Source of the DNA: Pycnococcus provasolii
Taxonomy: Eukaryota; Chlorophyta; Pseudoscourfieldiophyceae; Pseudoscourfieldiales; Pycnococcaceae
Direction: 5' to 3'
DNA length: 64,000 nucleotides
NCBI GenBank assembly: GCA_938743325.2
Contig: OW568886.1
Location: 62,001 to 126,000 of the forward strand
A program made the position numbers and the translations under genes. The stretch's first letter is position 1; the number at the start of each line of letters is the position of its first letter. The notes under the pieces are model-generated. The model worked only from the letters and a program-made list of their open reading frames with translations. It was not told the DNA's origin and made no database searches. This document shows positions 9,300 to 17,857 of this stretch, one piece after another.

Positions 9300-10313
9300 T
9301 TACAATACGAGCACGGCGGTTGCGTTCATCACGTGGAGAACGCACCACCCTGCGAGTCCGGCGAACAGAGGAACGGCGAAGTTGTCGTCGACCCAACGGG
9401 AACCACTCAGAACCTCCGCGGCGGCACCGGCGAACGAGACGGCGGCGGAAAAGAGTCCCAGCGTGCTCAAAGACACCACGGACTTGTACAGAACCGTCGC
9501 AAAGAGAGAAATGACGACGAAACCGGCGACGAAGAACCCAACGCAACCTTCGAGCGTTTTGTTGTTCCTGCCCAAGCTTGTTGTGCCAAACCTTCGTCCC
9601 ACGAAAGCGGCACTGGGGTCGCCGACAGCAAGTGCTAGCATGGACGCCGAGCATATCACACGAGGCGCAAACAGTGCGAGCACAGCCATTGCGAGTGCAA
9701 ACCAGGCGAAAGACGTGATTTGCTTGGGCTTTTGCACCTCGTGCGCGTGATGCGCGCCGAACGTGAGCACGTCCCACCTGTCTCCGCCTAGACAGTCCAC
9801 TCGCCGGAGTCCTTCCCAGAGCCATATAGCGGCGGATATGGGTGCAGCGATCATTACTCTTCTAGCGTGTGTTTGTGCAAACGCTTCGGTGATGAACACA
9901 CAAACCAAGCCCATTGCGACGTGCACGAGGGAACGCCTCAGGTTCTCCGGTCGACGTACTGCGAGATTGTTCGCTTTGCCTCCTGGTGCACCGTTTCCTT
10001 CGCCGTTGTTCTCCGCGGCGCCAATTGCCACAGCTAAAACGCGTCGCTTGTTTGTGAAACCACGCCGATCCTCTCTAAATGTACCTCCACACACGCATGG
10101 ATATCGTTCCACCCGCCTGTATCTGAAGAGCACTGAACTGACGGAACCCTCGAGTTTTCTTTTGAAAAAGACTCCAGATGAAGGAAGGACGTGAAGACCA
10201 TGAAGATGACGACGAGGAACTCCTGTAACATGTGAAGAGCAAGACCCATTTAGAAGAGGGAGACATCGCGGAGAGGGACCGCCACTTATTCTTACCCGGA
10301 CATGTGGCGGCAT
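9300..10313 (-). CDS. Polyprenol/phytol (dolichol) kinase-like membrane protein
   Basis: 337 residues from the ATG at 10313. The frame stays open to 10541, but that upstream part translates a CCCCCAAAATT minisatellite and is unlikely to be coding. The first 110 residues are basic and Ser-rich and may target an organelle. The rest is a chain of hydrophobic helices with the hallmarks of the CTP-dependent polyprenol kinase/phosphatidate cytidylyltransferase group: RRSLVHVAMGL, the nucleotide-binding VGDPSAAFVGRRFG (Asp232) followed by NKTLEGCVGFFVAG, and RWVDDNFAVPL near the C-terminus. This pattern is shared by dolichol kinase, VTE5/VTE6 phytol kinases and farnesol kinase. In a phototroph a tocopherol-linked phytol kinase is attractive, but the substrate cannot be fixed from sequence. 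Confidence 0.8.
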   Translation of the reverse strand: MPPHVRVRISGGPSPRCLPLLNGSCSSHVTGVPRRHLHGLHVLPSSGVFFKRKLEGSVSSVLFRYRRVERYPCVCGGTFREDRRGFTNKRRVLAVAIGAAENNGEGNGAPGGKANNLAVRRPENLRRSLVHVAMGLVCVFITEAFAQTHARRVMIAAPISAAIWLWEGLRRVDCLGGDRWDVLTFGAHHAHEVQKPKQITSFAWFALAMAVLALFAPRVICSASMLALAVGDPSAAFVGRRFGTTSLGRNNKTLEGCVGFFVAGFVVISLFATVLYKSVVSLSTLGLFSAAVSFAGAAAEVLSGSRWVDDNFAVPLFAGLAGWCVLHVMNATAVLVL

Positions 10314-10781
10314 GACGTGTATGTACTTTTGGAGGGGGGATGGAAAAGTGCTCCGGAGGGGAGGGGGAGAAGAAGACGCTTTTGGGAACACCGGCAGGAG
10401 GGACCCCAAAATTCCCAAACCCCCAAAATTTCCAACACCCAGGTCCAACACCCCTCCAACACCCCCAAAATTACCAAACCCCCAAAATTCCCAAACCCCC
10501 AAAATTCCCAAACCCCGAATCAAACGACGAATTCCCAACACCCCGAATGAATCAAATGACGACGAATTCCTCCCTCCATTGGAGCATTTCCTCCTAGGTT
10601 CCGGGGATCCCCCATAGGACTCTGTTTGGTCCGAGGGTATCCCATTCGCGCCTGCTCTTTATTTTCCGGCCTGCTTTGTGATTGCGGGGTGACACGTCTT
10701 GAGATTGCACGTCCCGCAATCTCCCTTTCCCACCCTGGCGCATTCTGTGACTGCTCCTGTCGTGCTCGCTCGCAGCCACTT
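10314..10781. other. Divergent spacer between kinase-like gene and RAD50
   Basis: 470 bp holding a CCCCCAAAATTCCCAAA minisatellite (10404-10517) and the palindrome GGGGATCCCC at 10603-10612, about 170 bp before the RAD50 start. Probably a bidirectional promoter. Confidence 0.5.
10404..10517. repeat. CCCCCAAAATTCCCAAA minisatellite
   Basis: About six imperfect copies of a 15-17 bp unit (CCCCCAAAATTCCCAAA and variants with TACC or TTCC). C-rich on the plus strand. Confidence 0.8.
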
Positions 10782-13700
10782 ATGGCGACGATCGACAAGC
10801 TGCGCATCCAGGGGATACGCAGCTTTGCACCGTCGTGCGTCGATACCATTCAGTTCGACAAACCGCTCACGTTGATTGTCGGTCAAAATGGTGCGGGAAA
10901 AACAACCGTGATTGAGTGCCTCAAGGTGGCGACGTGTGGGGAAATGCCGCCCTTTTCAGACCTGGGGAAGAGCTTCGTTCACGACCCAAAAGTCGCGGGA
11001 ACGACAGAAGTGAAGGCGCAGATCAGGCTCATGTTCCGCACGCCACCACGTGACGCGCAGTCACCCGGAATGAAGTACATGGTCACGCGGTCGTTCCAGC
11101 TCACGCAAACAGCCGCAGCGAAGAAGTCCTTCAAGACGCTCGACGGGCACGTGCGAGCGATGAACCCGGACGGAAGTGAGAAGGCGGCTGTCAACGAGCG
11201 GTGCAGCGAGATCAACAAGCTCGTGCCTCAGCTGATGGGATTCGACTCCAAGGCGATCTTGGACTCGGTCATATTTGTACACCAGGAGGCGTCCAACTGG
11301 CCACTCGCCGATGGCGCTACGCTCAAGAAGCACTTCGACGAGATCTTCGCGTCGTCCAAGTACACCAAGGCGCTTGAGGCAATCACGAAGCTTCGCAAGG
11401 AACTCCTCGCGACGGTAAAAGCTTCTAAGGCTGAGCACGAGCACTTGAAGAACTACCTTGAGACAGCCGAGAGGCTCGAGAAGGAGGTGAGAGATAGCAG
11501 GCGCGTACTGAACGACTACAACAACAAGCGCAGCCGTCTCGACACGAAGCGCGAGCTGAGACTGAAAGAGGCGAAAGCTTGTCAGTCGCACGTGCGCGCG
11601 CTTAGCACCATGCTCGACAAGGCTGAGACGCTGCGCACGAAGCTCAGTCACGCGGGAGAGCAGAAGGTACGTACGGTGGCGCGCATAAAAAACTTCATTC
11701 AGATTGACGACGAGACCGTCGAGCAGGCAACCGCTTCGGGCATCACGGCGGAGGCGTGCATGGTATCGCGCCTGAAGGAACAACAGGGTGTGCTCGCTCG
11801 CAGCGTTGCCGAGGCGGACGGAAAAATTGCAAACTGCGAGAGCAAGGCGAAGCGAATCAAAGACCAGATTGGTGCGCTGCGTGCTGAGTCGGAGAAATTG
11901 GTCAACAAACGTGCGCAGGCTGAAGCTGAGAAAAGGACACGCGTGGCCGAGAGGAAGCGGCTGTGCAATCTCGTGGCGGAGGTGTGCCGCCTATATCCTG
12001 GAAAGGTTGGCTGGGCAGAAAGCACGACCGAGGCGCAGTGCGCATCGCCGCCGTCCCACTTCGAGCTTCCAGAACTTGAGTGCTTCGAGCGCAAACTTGT
12101 GAGCTACGTGGAGGAGCTGCGCGCCGATGACGCCAAAAAGGAGGCGGACGAGTTGGCGGAAATGGAAAGGCTGCAGGAGCAGGTGGACGCCACGAGCGCC
12201 GAGCACAGCAGCCTACTTCGATCTCGCGAAGACCAGAGCAAGTCGCTCGTGGAGAAGAAAAAGAAATTAGATGCGCTGGCCATTCGGCTGTCGGATATGG
12301 AGCGTTTGTCGGGCGGCGCGCAGGCAAAGGCTCACATCGAAGACGGACGTCGTGCGGTGACGATGGCGGAGGAGGAGCTGAAAAAGACGTCCGCGGAAGT
12401 AGCAGGTCGTGACTTCGAGCACGAGATGTCCCAATTCAAGGCGCAGGCGGCGAAAGCCCAGGCAGAGATCGAAAGCCTTCGTTCGGAACGCGACAGCATT
12501 CGCAGCAGGGGTGAGGCTGGCGTGACGCTACGGCTGAAGCAGGAGGAACTAGGCAAGAAGCGAGCGGAGCTCGTGAGCTTGCTTTCGCCAGCTCTTGCTA
12601 GTTTCCGTCGCCTGGAGAGTGGTGGCGGCAACACGGCGGACGTCGTGCCAGCTACGCAGATGGAGGAAGCCGTGGTGCAGGAGACGCAACAGCAGGCTCT
12701 GCCTGGAGAAGCGGCTCGCACGACGAGGCTGCTCAAGTCGCTGAAGGCTGAGATAGACTCCGAGCTGAGTCGTGCAACATCGTCACACGATGCACAGACG
12801 TCGAAGCGTGCCACGGCGTTGGCGCAAGCGGCGCAGGCAAAAGCGGAAAACGCGTCTGCGATTTCGGATCTCGATGCATCGCGAGAGCTCCTTGAGAACA
12901 AGCTGCGCGATGTGCTGGGAAGTTCGGCAGCAGGCTCCGCCGGTAATCTGAATGCCAGTGTCGACGATATGCAGCGTGCGAAAGAGAAGGAACTCGAACA
13001 AAGTCGAAACAGTCTGGGCGTGATAAAGGCGTCGAGCAAATTATACGGGGTGTACATTAAGTCTGCGAATGAGAACAACCAGTGCCGTATTTGCGAGCGC
13101 GCATTCGGCGACGAGGCGAGCAGGCGCGACTTTGTGGAGAAATACGAGAATCAGAAGAACGCCTTGCCACAAGCACTGAAGGATGCTGAGGCGAAGGTGC
13201 AAGAGCTGGAGCTTGTTGTACAGGGCATTCGATCTCTCGGTCCACTGCAAGCTCGAGTCGAGGAGCAGAAGACTCGCGTGGCTGAAGTCCAGAAGAAAGC
13301 GGAAAGTGCAGATGCCGAGTCTATGAAAGCTGATGATGCCGCGGCACAGAGCGAGCGAACGCTTCGTGCGATCACAGAAAGACACGCGGCAGCAGCATCA
13401 CTTGAGCCACAGCTAGCGCGTTGCCTCAGCCTCGAGGAGGAGGTGGCGGATCTCGTCGACTATGTGGAACGTCTTGGTGGTGCACGTGCAGGTGTCGATG
13501 GCGCGGACACAGGCACTCGCACGGTTCGAATGATTGACGAAAAGATCGAAGGTCTAGAGGATGACAAATTTCAGGCGGAGCACAAGCGTGAGACGGCGTT
13601 CAAGCAGATGACGAGATTGCGCGATGACGAGGCTAAGGCGCGCGATCGTGTGCACACGGCAAAGGAGGAGCTTGCGAAACGTGAGGCTGCGCAGGCTGAT

Positions 13701-15257
13701 GGCAAGGCGCTTGCCGAGCAGAAAGGTGGACTCGAAAAGGAGTGCGAGGCAATCCGTGTGAATGTCGAGGATGTTTCGTCGCGGCTTGCCCCACTTGCAG
13801 GCCGTAAAACGGCTCTGATGTCTCGCCGAGACGCGCTGCGATCCGAGCACGGGCGAGCGCGCACGAAGCGGCAGGAAACTCTCGGCGAAGCGAGCGGAAA
13901 GCTGAACAGCGTTCGCGAGCGGCTTGCGACGGTGCAACGTGCCGAATCGAGCGTCGCGGAAAGTGGGGGCGTGCAGGAGATTGAGAAGCAGCTGAAGCAC
14001 GTGGAGGGTGAGCAGACGACGGAGCAAACTCGCCTCGACGAGATGCAGGAAGAAATTCAGGAACTGCGCAACGAAGTTGCGACTTCCAACGACACGAAAC
14101 GTGCAATTGACGATCACGTGGAGTACTACACGCTGCTCGAGGCGGAACGCAAACAGTCTGATGAGTTTGATGAGAGCGCTTCCACGATGAAGGCTGCCTA
14201 CGATGGCGCTGTCACGGAGCTGAATAGTCTGAGGAGCGAGCGCTTGGCTAAGGAGTCGTCGCAGGATGGCGACGACACGGATGGCGGCGACGATGGCGAC
14301 GGCGGCGCTGCTGACGTAGACATGGCGGTTGATCGCGGCGCGGGTACACACGTCGACGACCCTATTGAGTCGTGTCGCGCCATGCTGACTCGTCTTCGTC
14401 AGCGTGAGAGCAGCCTTCGCGAATCGGCGACAAACCTTGAAAACAAGATGCATCGCTTCCGGGGAACCATAGACGAGCGCAAGCAGGCTATGAAACAGTC
14501 CGAGAAAGAGCTCGAGAAGAAGCAGTACAAGGATATCGCAAAAAACGAGATGGCGAAGCGCGTCGAGATCAAGACGACGTCGCTGGCCGAGAAGGACTTG
14601 GACGCGTACGGAAAAGCTCTCGACCGCGCGCTGCAGGAGTTTCACGCGAGCCGGATGGAGGAGGTGAACGCCATCATCAAGGAGCTGTGGCAGACGACGT
14701 ACCGCAACGGGGATATCGACTACATTGCCATCCGCAGTGATGTGGAGGAAACTGCCGCGGCGCAGGCGGCGGCAGCAGCAGCGGGCGCCGCGAAGGGTCG
14801 AGGTGGAAAGAAGAAGGCGGCGGAGGCGGCAGCGGCGGCGGCGGCGGCGAGCGTGGCTCCCACGCGCAGCAAGTCGTACAACTACCGCGTGGTGATGCGC
14901 CAGGGCGACACGGAGCTTGACATGCGTGGGCGATGCTCCGCGGGGCAGAAAGTGCTTGCGTGCCTGATCATTCGCCTCGCTCTTGCGGAGACGTTCAGTA
15001 TCAACTGCGGCATCTTGGCGCTCGACGAGCCCACGACGAACTTGGATGCCGAGAATGCGGAGAGCCTCGCGAATGCGCTCAAGTCGATCATGGATGTGAG
15101 GAAGGAGAATGCAGGATTTCAGCTCATTGTGATCACGCACGACGAGCGCTTTGCCCGAACTCTCGGCGCTGGAACTGTGGATGGATACTGGCGCGTTTAC
15201 AAGGACAGTGAACAGCACTCTCGCCTGAGCCGTGTCGCCTTTCACTTCGATGATTGA
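10782..15257 (+). CDS. RAD50: DNA double-strand break repair ATPase RAD50
   Basis: 1,491 residues from the ATG of MATIDKLRIQGIRSFAP; the open frame extends upstream but this start matches the family N-terminus. RAD50 works with MRE11 and NBS1 in DNA end tethering, resection and ATM activation. Walker A GQNGAGKT is at 34-41 and the Q-loop region is SVIFVHQEASNWPL. A coiled coil runs from about 190 to 1290 with the zinc hook CRIC at 768-771. The C-terminal lobe has the ABC signature CSAGQKVLACLIIRLALAE and Walker B ILALDEP (Asp1415, Glu1416). The protein is about 180 residues longer than the human and yeast forms. Extra sequence includes an acidic DGDDTDGGDDGDGG insert near 1165 and an Ala/Gly/Lys-rich insert near 1325-1360 just before the C-terminal ATPase lobe. 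Confidence 0.97.
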   Translation: MATIDKLRIQGIRSFAPSCVDTIQFDKPLTLIVGQNGAGKTTVIECLKVATCGEMPPFSDLGKSFVHDPKVAGTTEVKAQIRLMFRTPPRDAQSPGMKYMVTRSFQLTQTAAAKKSFKTLDGHVRAMNPDGSEKAAVNERCSEINKLVPQLMGFDSKAILDSVIFVHQEASNWPLADGATLKKHFDEIFASSKYTKALEAITKLRKELLATVKASKAEHEHLKNYLETAERLEKEVRDSRRVLNDYNNKRSRLDTKRELRLKEAKACQSHVRALSTMLDKAETLRTKLSHAGEQKVRTVARIKNFIQIDDETVEQATASGITAEACMVSRLKEQQGVLARSVAEADGKIANCESKAKRIKDQIGALRAESEKLVNKRAQAEAEKRTRVAERKRLCNLVAEVCRLYPGKVGWAESTTEAQCASPPSHFELPELECFERKLVSYVEELRADDAKKEADELAEMERLQEQVDATSAEHSSLLRSREDQSKSLVEKKKKLDALAIRLSDMERLSGGAQAKAHIEDGRRAVTMAEEELKKTSAEVAGRDFEHEMSQFKAQAAKAQAEIESLRSERDSIRSRGEAGVTLRLKQEELGKKRAELVSLLSPALASFRRLESGGGNTADVVPATQMEEAVVQETQQQALPGEAARTTRLLKSLKAEIDSELSRATSSHDAQTSKRATALAQAAQAKAENASAISDLDASRELLENKLRDVLGSSAAGSAGNLNASVDDMQRAKEKELEQSRNSLGVIKASSKLYGVYIKSANENNQCRICERAFGDEASRRDFVEKYENQKNALPQALKDAEAKVQELELVVQGIRSLGPLQARVEEQKTRVAEVQKKAESADAESMKADDAAAQSERTLRAITERHAAAASLEPQLARCLSLEEEVADLVDYVERLGGARAGVDGADTGTRTVRMIDEKIEGLEDDKFQAEHKRETAFKQMTRLRDDEAKARDRVHTAKEELAKREAAQADGKALAEQKGGLEKECEAIRVNVEDVSSRLAPLAGRKTALMSRRDALRSEHGRARTKRQETLGEASGKLNSVRERLATVQRAESSVAESGGVQEIEKQLKHVEGEQTTEQTRLDEMQEEIQELRNEVATSNDTKRAIDDHVEYYTLLEAERKQSDEFDESASTMKAAYDGAVTELNSLRSERLAKESSQDGDDTDGGDDGDGGAADVDMAVDRGAGTHVDDPIESCRAMLTRLRQRESSLRESATNLENKMHRFRGTIDERKQAMKQSEKELEKKQYKDIAKNEMAKRVEIKTTSLAEKDLDAYGKALDRALQEFHASRMEEVNAIIKELWQTTYRNGDIDYIAIRSDVEETAAAQAAAAAAGAAKGRGGKKKAAEAAAAAAAASVAPTRSKSYNYRVVMRQGDTELDMRGRCSAGQKVLACLIIRLALAETFSINCGILALDEPTTNLDAENAESLANALKSIMDVRKENAGFQLIVITHDERFARTLGAGTVDGYWRVYKDSEQHSRLSRVAFHFDD

Positions 15258-15270
15258 TTCATCATCATTC

Positions 15271-15348
15271 TTAGATTGCTCATTCAGTAAAGTAATAGAG
15301 TTTTACTTCGTCCAACGGGTCGCCCATTCACACCATTCAGCCCATTCG
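15271..15348 (+). repeat. Dispersed 3'-flank element, copy 2
   Basis: Begins 14 bp after the RAD50 stop codon and matches 5956-6041 after the TBC gene in blocks: TTAGATTGCTCATTCAGTAA, AACGGG, CCCATTCACACCA and TCAGCCCATTCG. The two genes are otherwise unrelated. Confidence 0.6.
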
Positions 15349-15485
15349 CTATGCAGCCGATTCAGCGGCGCCATTCAGCGGCGCGTTTTTTTTACACTAA
15401 CTACAGTACTCTTACCTACCACCAGGGTATCTAAAGGAGTCCAATTTGTGGGAAACGGAGCTGTCTTGGAGTTGAGGAACACGGA

Positions 15486-16886
15486 TCACAACTCGTTACT
15501 GAACTTGTAGAGCATCCGATGCACGTACTTCTCACCTGGCTTCAAGATGGCGTTCGGAAAGCTGCTTTCGTTGACGGCATTTGGGAAGTTCTGCGTCTCA
15601 AGGCACAACCCACCGTGACGGGGATATTTCACACCTCTCTTGCCCATCGTGTGATTTGCGTCTAGGAAATTGCCCGTGTACAACTGAACGCCGGGCGCGG
15701 TCGTGAACAGGTCGATGCGCCGCTTGTTCGCCTTCACAGTTGCCGCGTGCGAGAGCTTACCCTGCCGGCTAGCTTCGACGTCTAGCACGAAGTTGTGATC
15801 GTAGCCGTCAATTGAATGAGGAATGCGTTCGGCAAGTTTCGTGAGGTGGCGTAAGTCGAAGGGCGTCGACGAGACGCTCGCCACCTCGCCTGTGGGAATG
15901 AGATGTTCGTCAACGGGCGTGTACGAGTCTGCTGACACGGAAACCGCGTGGTTGAGCACGGTTTCGAGCATCCCATTGCGCGCGTCGCCAGCGACGTGTG
16001 CGGCAGCCGCGAGCGTATGCCCGTTGAGGTTGAAGTACGAGTGCGAAGCGAGGTTGATGGGTGTTGGCTGCGACGCCTCGAACGCCTCGAATGTCACCGC
16101 GAGCTCACCTTCCGCGAGCGCGTACTCGACGGTGACTTCGACGTTTCCTGGATACCCCTCCTCGCCATCTTTCGAGGTGTGCCTGAGCTTGACTTTGTTC
16201 GACGTCGGCGTTCCGACGACGCTCCACACCTGCCTGTCGAATCCGCGCTTTCCTCCGTGCAGGTGGTTCCTCCCGTTGTCGTTCTTGACGAGTTTGTATT
16301 GCTTTCCGTCAAGCGTGAATTCTCCGTTCGCGATGCGGTTGGCGACCCGTCCGACGACGACTCCAAAGTACGGCGCATTGCACGCGTTGTCGAGGTACAT
16401 GAGCGGGTTGTCGTGTCCGAGCACGACGTCCTCGACAACCCCGTCTGCGTCTCGCCAGAGCAGCTTCGTGACCGCCGCACCTGCGTTCGTGACGTGAACT
16501 TCGATTCCAACTCTCTTCTCATCAGCAAGCACGAACGTCTTGACAAGTTTGGACATTTCCAGACGCGTGTTTAGCGAGTTTTTTGTATGACGAGATACAC
16601 TCCAAGGAGTATCATCCGTGGAGTCGGCATTTCCACCACTTTTGTGCTGAGATCGCCGACCTAAACGTCGCAGCTTACGTCCGATCCAAAAGGACGACCG
16701 AATAACCGAATACGCCAAGGCACAAGATGAAACTGTGACACCAAGAAGACCTATAGGAGACATGGAAGATGATGACGAGTGGTACGGCGCTGTATTGTAA
16801 AAAGGAGGCTGAGCACGCAGTAACACACGCTGTTGACGCCTTTGACGGGACGCTTCTGGGGAGGCAATGGCGTCGTCGTCCGGCAT
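15486..16886 (-). CDS. Galactose mutarotase (aldose 1-epimerase), possibly membrane-anchored
   Basis: The enzyme core begins at MSKLVKTF (ATG at 16556, 356 residues). In-frame ATGs at 16763 and 16886 would add a leader with one hydrophobic segment (SPIGLLGVTVSSCALAYSVI) followed by Arg/Lys, a plausible signal anchor; I mark the longer form, with the start unproven. The core interconverts alpha and beta anomers of galactose or glucose. Visible family features, numbered from the core Met: GRVANRIANG (around 69-78), NHLHGG (97-102), the catalytic His172 in LASHSYFNLNGH, and the catalytic Glu in LCLETQNFPNAVN near the C-terminus. Core length is normal. The gene faces away from a minisatellite that begins about 75 bp upstream of the longest start. 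Confidence 0.9.
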   Translation of the reverse strand: MPDDDAIASPEASRQRRQQRVLLRAQPPFYNTAPYHSSSSSMSPIGLLGVTVSSCALAYSVIRSSFWIGRKLRRLGRRSQHKSGGNADSTDDTPWSVSRHTKNSLNTRLEMSKLVKTFVLADEKRVGIEVHVTNAGAAVTKLLWRDADGVVEDVVLGHDNPLMYLDNACNAPYFGVVVGRVANRIANGEFTLDGKQYKLVKNDNGRNHLHGGKRGFDRQVWSVVGTPTSNKVKLRHTSKDGEEGYPGNVEVTVEYALAEGELAVTFEAFEASQPTPINLASHSYFNLNGHTLAAAAHVAGDARNGMLETVLNHAVSVSADSYTPVDEHLIPTGEVASVSSTPFDLRHLTKLAERIPHSIDGYDHNFVLDVEASRQGKLSHAATVKANKRRIDLFTTAPGVQLYTGNFLDANHTMGKRGVKYPRHGGLCLETQNFPNAVNESSFPNAILKPGEKYVHRMLYKFSNEL

Positions 16887-16962
16887 GCGAGTGAGTGGGT
16901 TTATTATTCGCCCGGGGGGGGAGAGGAGGCGGAAAACGAACCAACAAACAACAACCGCCATT

Positions 16963-17734
16963 TAGGTCGCAGGGGCGGAGAAACCCCAAGTGCATTTCGT
17001 GGGAAGCTAGGTCGAAGGGGCGGAGAAACCCCAAGTGCATTTGGTGGGAAGCTAGGTCGAAGGGGCGGAGAAACCCCAAGTGCGTTTCGTGGGAAGCTAG
17101 GTCGCAGGGGCGGAGAAACCCCAAGTGCATTTCGTGGGAAGCTAGGTCGAAGGGGCGGAGAAACCCCAAGTGCATTTCGTGGGAAGCTAGGTCGCAGGGG
17201 CGGAGAAACCCCAAGTGCATTTCGTGGGAAGCTAGGTCGCAGGGGCGGAGAAACCCCAAGTGCATTTCCTGGGAAGCTAGGTCGCAGGGGCGGAGAAACC
17301 CCAAGTGCATTTCGTGGGAAGCTAGGTCGCAGGGGCGGAGAAACCCCAAGTGCATTTCGTGGGAAGCTAGGTCGCAGGGGCGGAGAAACCCCAAGTGCGT
17401 TTCGTGGGAAGCTAGGTCGCAGGGGCGGAGAAACCCCAAGTGCATTTCGTGGGAAGCTAGGTCGAAGGGGCGGAGAAACCCCAAGTGCATTTCGTGGGAA
17501 GCTAGGTCGCAGGGGCGGAGAAACCCCAAGTGCATTTCGTGGGAAGCTAGGTCGCAGGGGCGGAGAAACCCCAAGTGCATTTCCTGGGAAGCTAGGTCGC
17601 AGGGGCGGAGAAACCCCAAGTGCATTTCGTGGGAAGCTAGGTCGCAGGGGCGGAGAAACCCCAAGTGCATTTCGTGGGAAGCTAGGTCGCAGGGGCGGAG
17701 AAACCCCATGTGCATTGCGTGGGAAGCTAGGTCG
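16963..17734. repeat. 45-bp minisatellite, 17 tandem copies
   Basis: Seventeen copies of a 45-bp unit (core GTCGCAGGGGCGGAGAAACC then CCAAGTGCATTTCGTGGGAAGCTAG). Because 45 is a multiple of three, several frames on both strands stay open through the array, giving 15-residue periodic peptides; this is a by-product and not evidence of coding. Variant bases recur at an exact 315-bp (7-unit) offset: GCGTTT at 17082 and 17397, GAAGG at 17150 and 17465, TTCCT at 17266 and 17581. So the array grew partly by duplicating a 7-unit block. The final copy is diverged (CCATGTGCATTGCG). Confidence 0.95.
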
Positions 17735-17777
17735 GGACCCGGTTCTAACCTTCTACCTTCTACGGTGGGTGTAATTC

Positions 17778-17818
17778 GGGGATCCCCCTGAGGTCGGGAT
17801 GGCATAACAGGGGATCCC
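17778..17818. promoter_or_regulatory. Paired GGGATCCC palindromes upstream of WD40 gene
   Basis: GGGGATCCCC at 17778-17787 and GGGATCCC at 17811-17818, 40-80 bp before the start of the two-exon WD40 gene. The same palindrome occurs in other intergenic regions of this window. Confidence 0.35.
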
Positions 17819-17857
17819 TTTCGGTCGTCCCCCCAACCCACACAAAGTCAGTCTCTC

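Noticed and set aside
10314-10541. N-terminal extension of the polyprenol kinase-like protein
   Set aside because: It would translate a CCCCCAAAATT minisatellite into a Gly/Leu/Phe/Trp periodic peptide unlike any targeting sequence.
13554-15245. 563-codon minus-strand frame opposite RAD50
   Set aside because: Shadow frame of a GC-rich gene; RAD50 motifs on the plus strand leave no doubt.
16963-17734. CRISPR-like look of a regular repeat array
   Set aside because: Units are contiguous 45-mers without unique spacers, in a eukaryotic context with no cas-like gene.
16675-17841. Long open frames on both strands across the 45-bp array (15-residue periodic peptides of over 300 residues)
   Set aside because: The unit length is a multiple of three and lacks stops in several frames, so open frames are automatic. 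They differ in every frame, have no recognisable fold and overlap the mutarotase leader.
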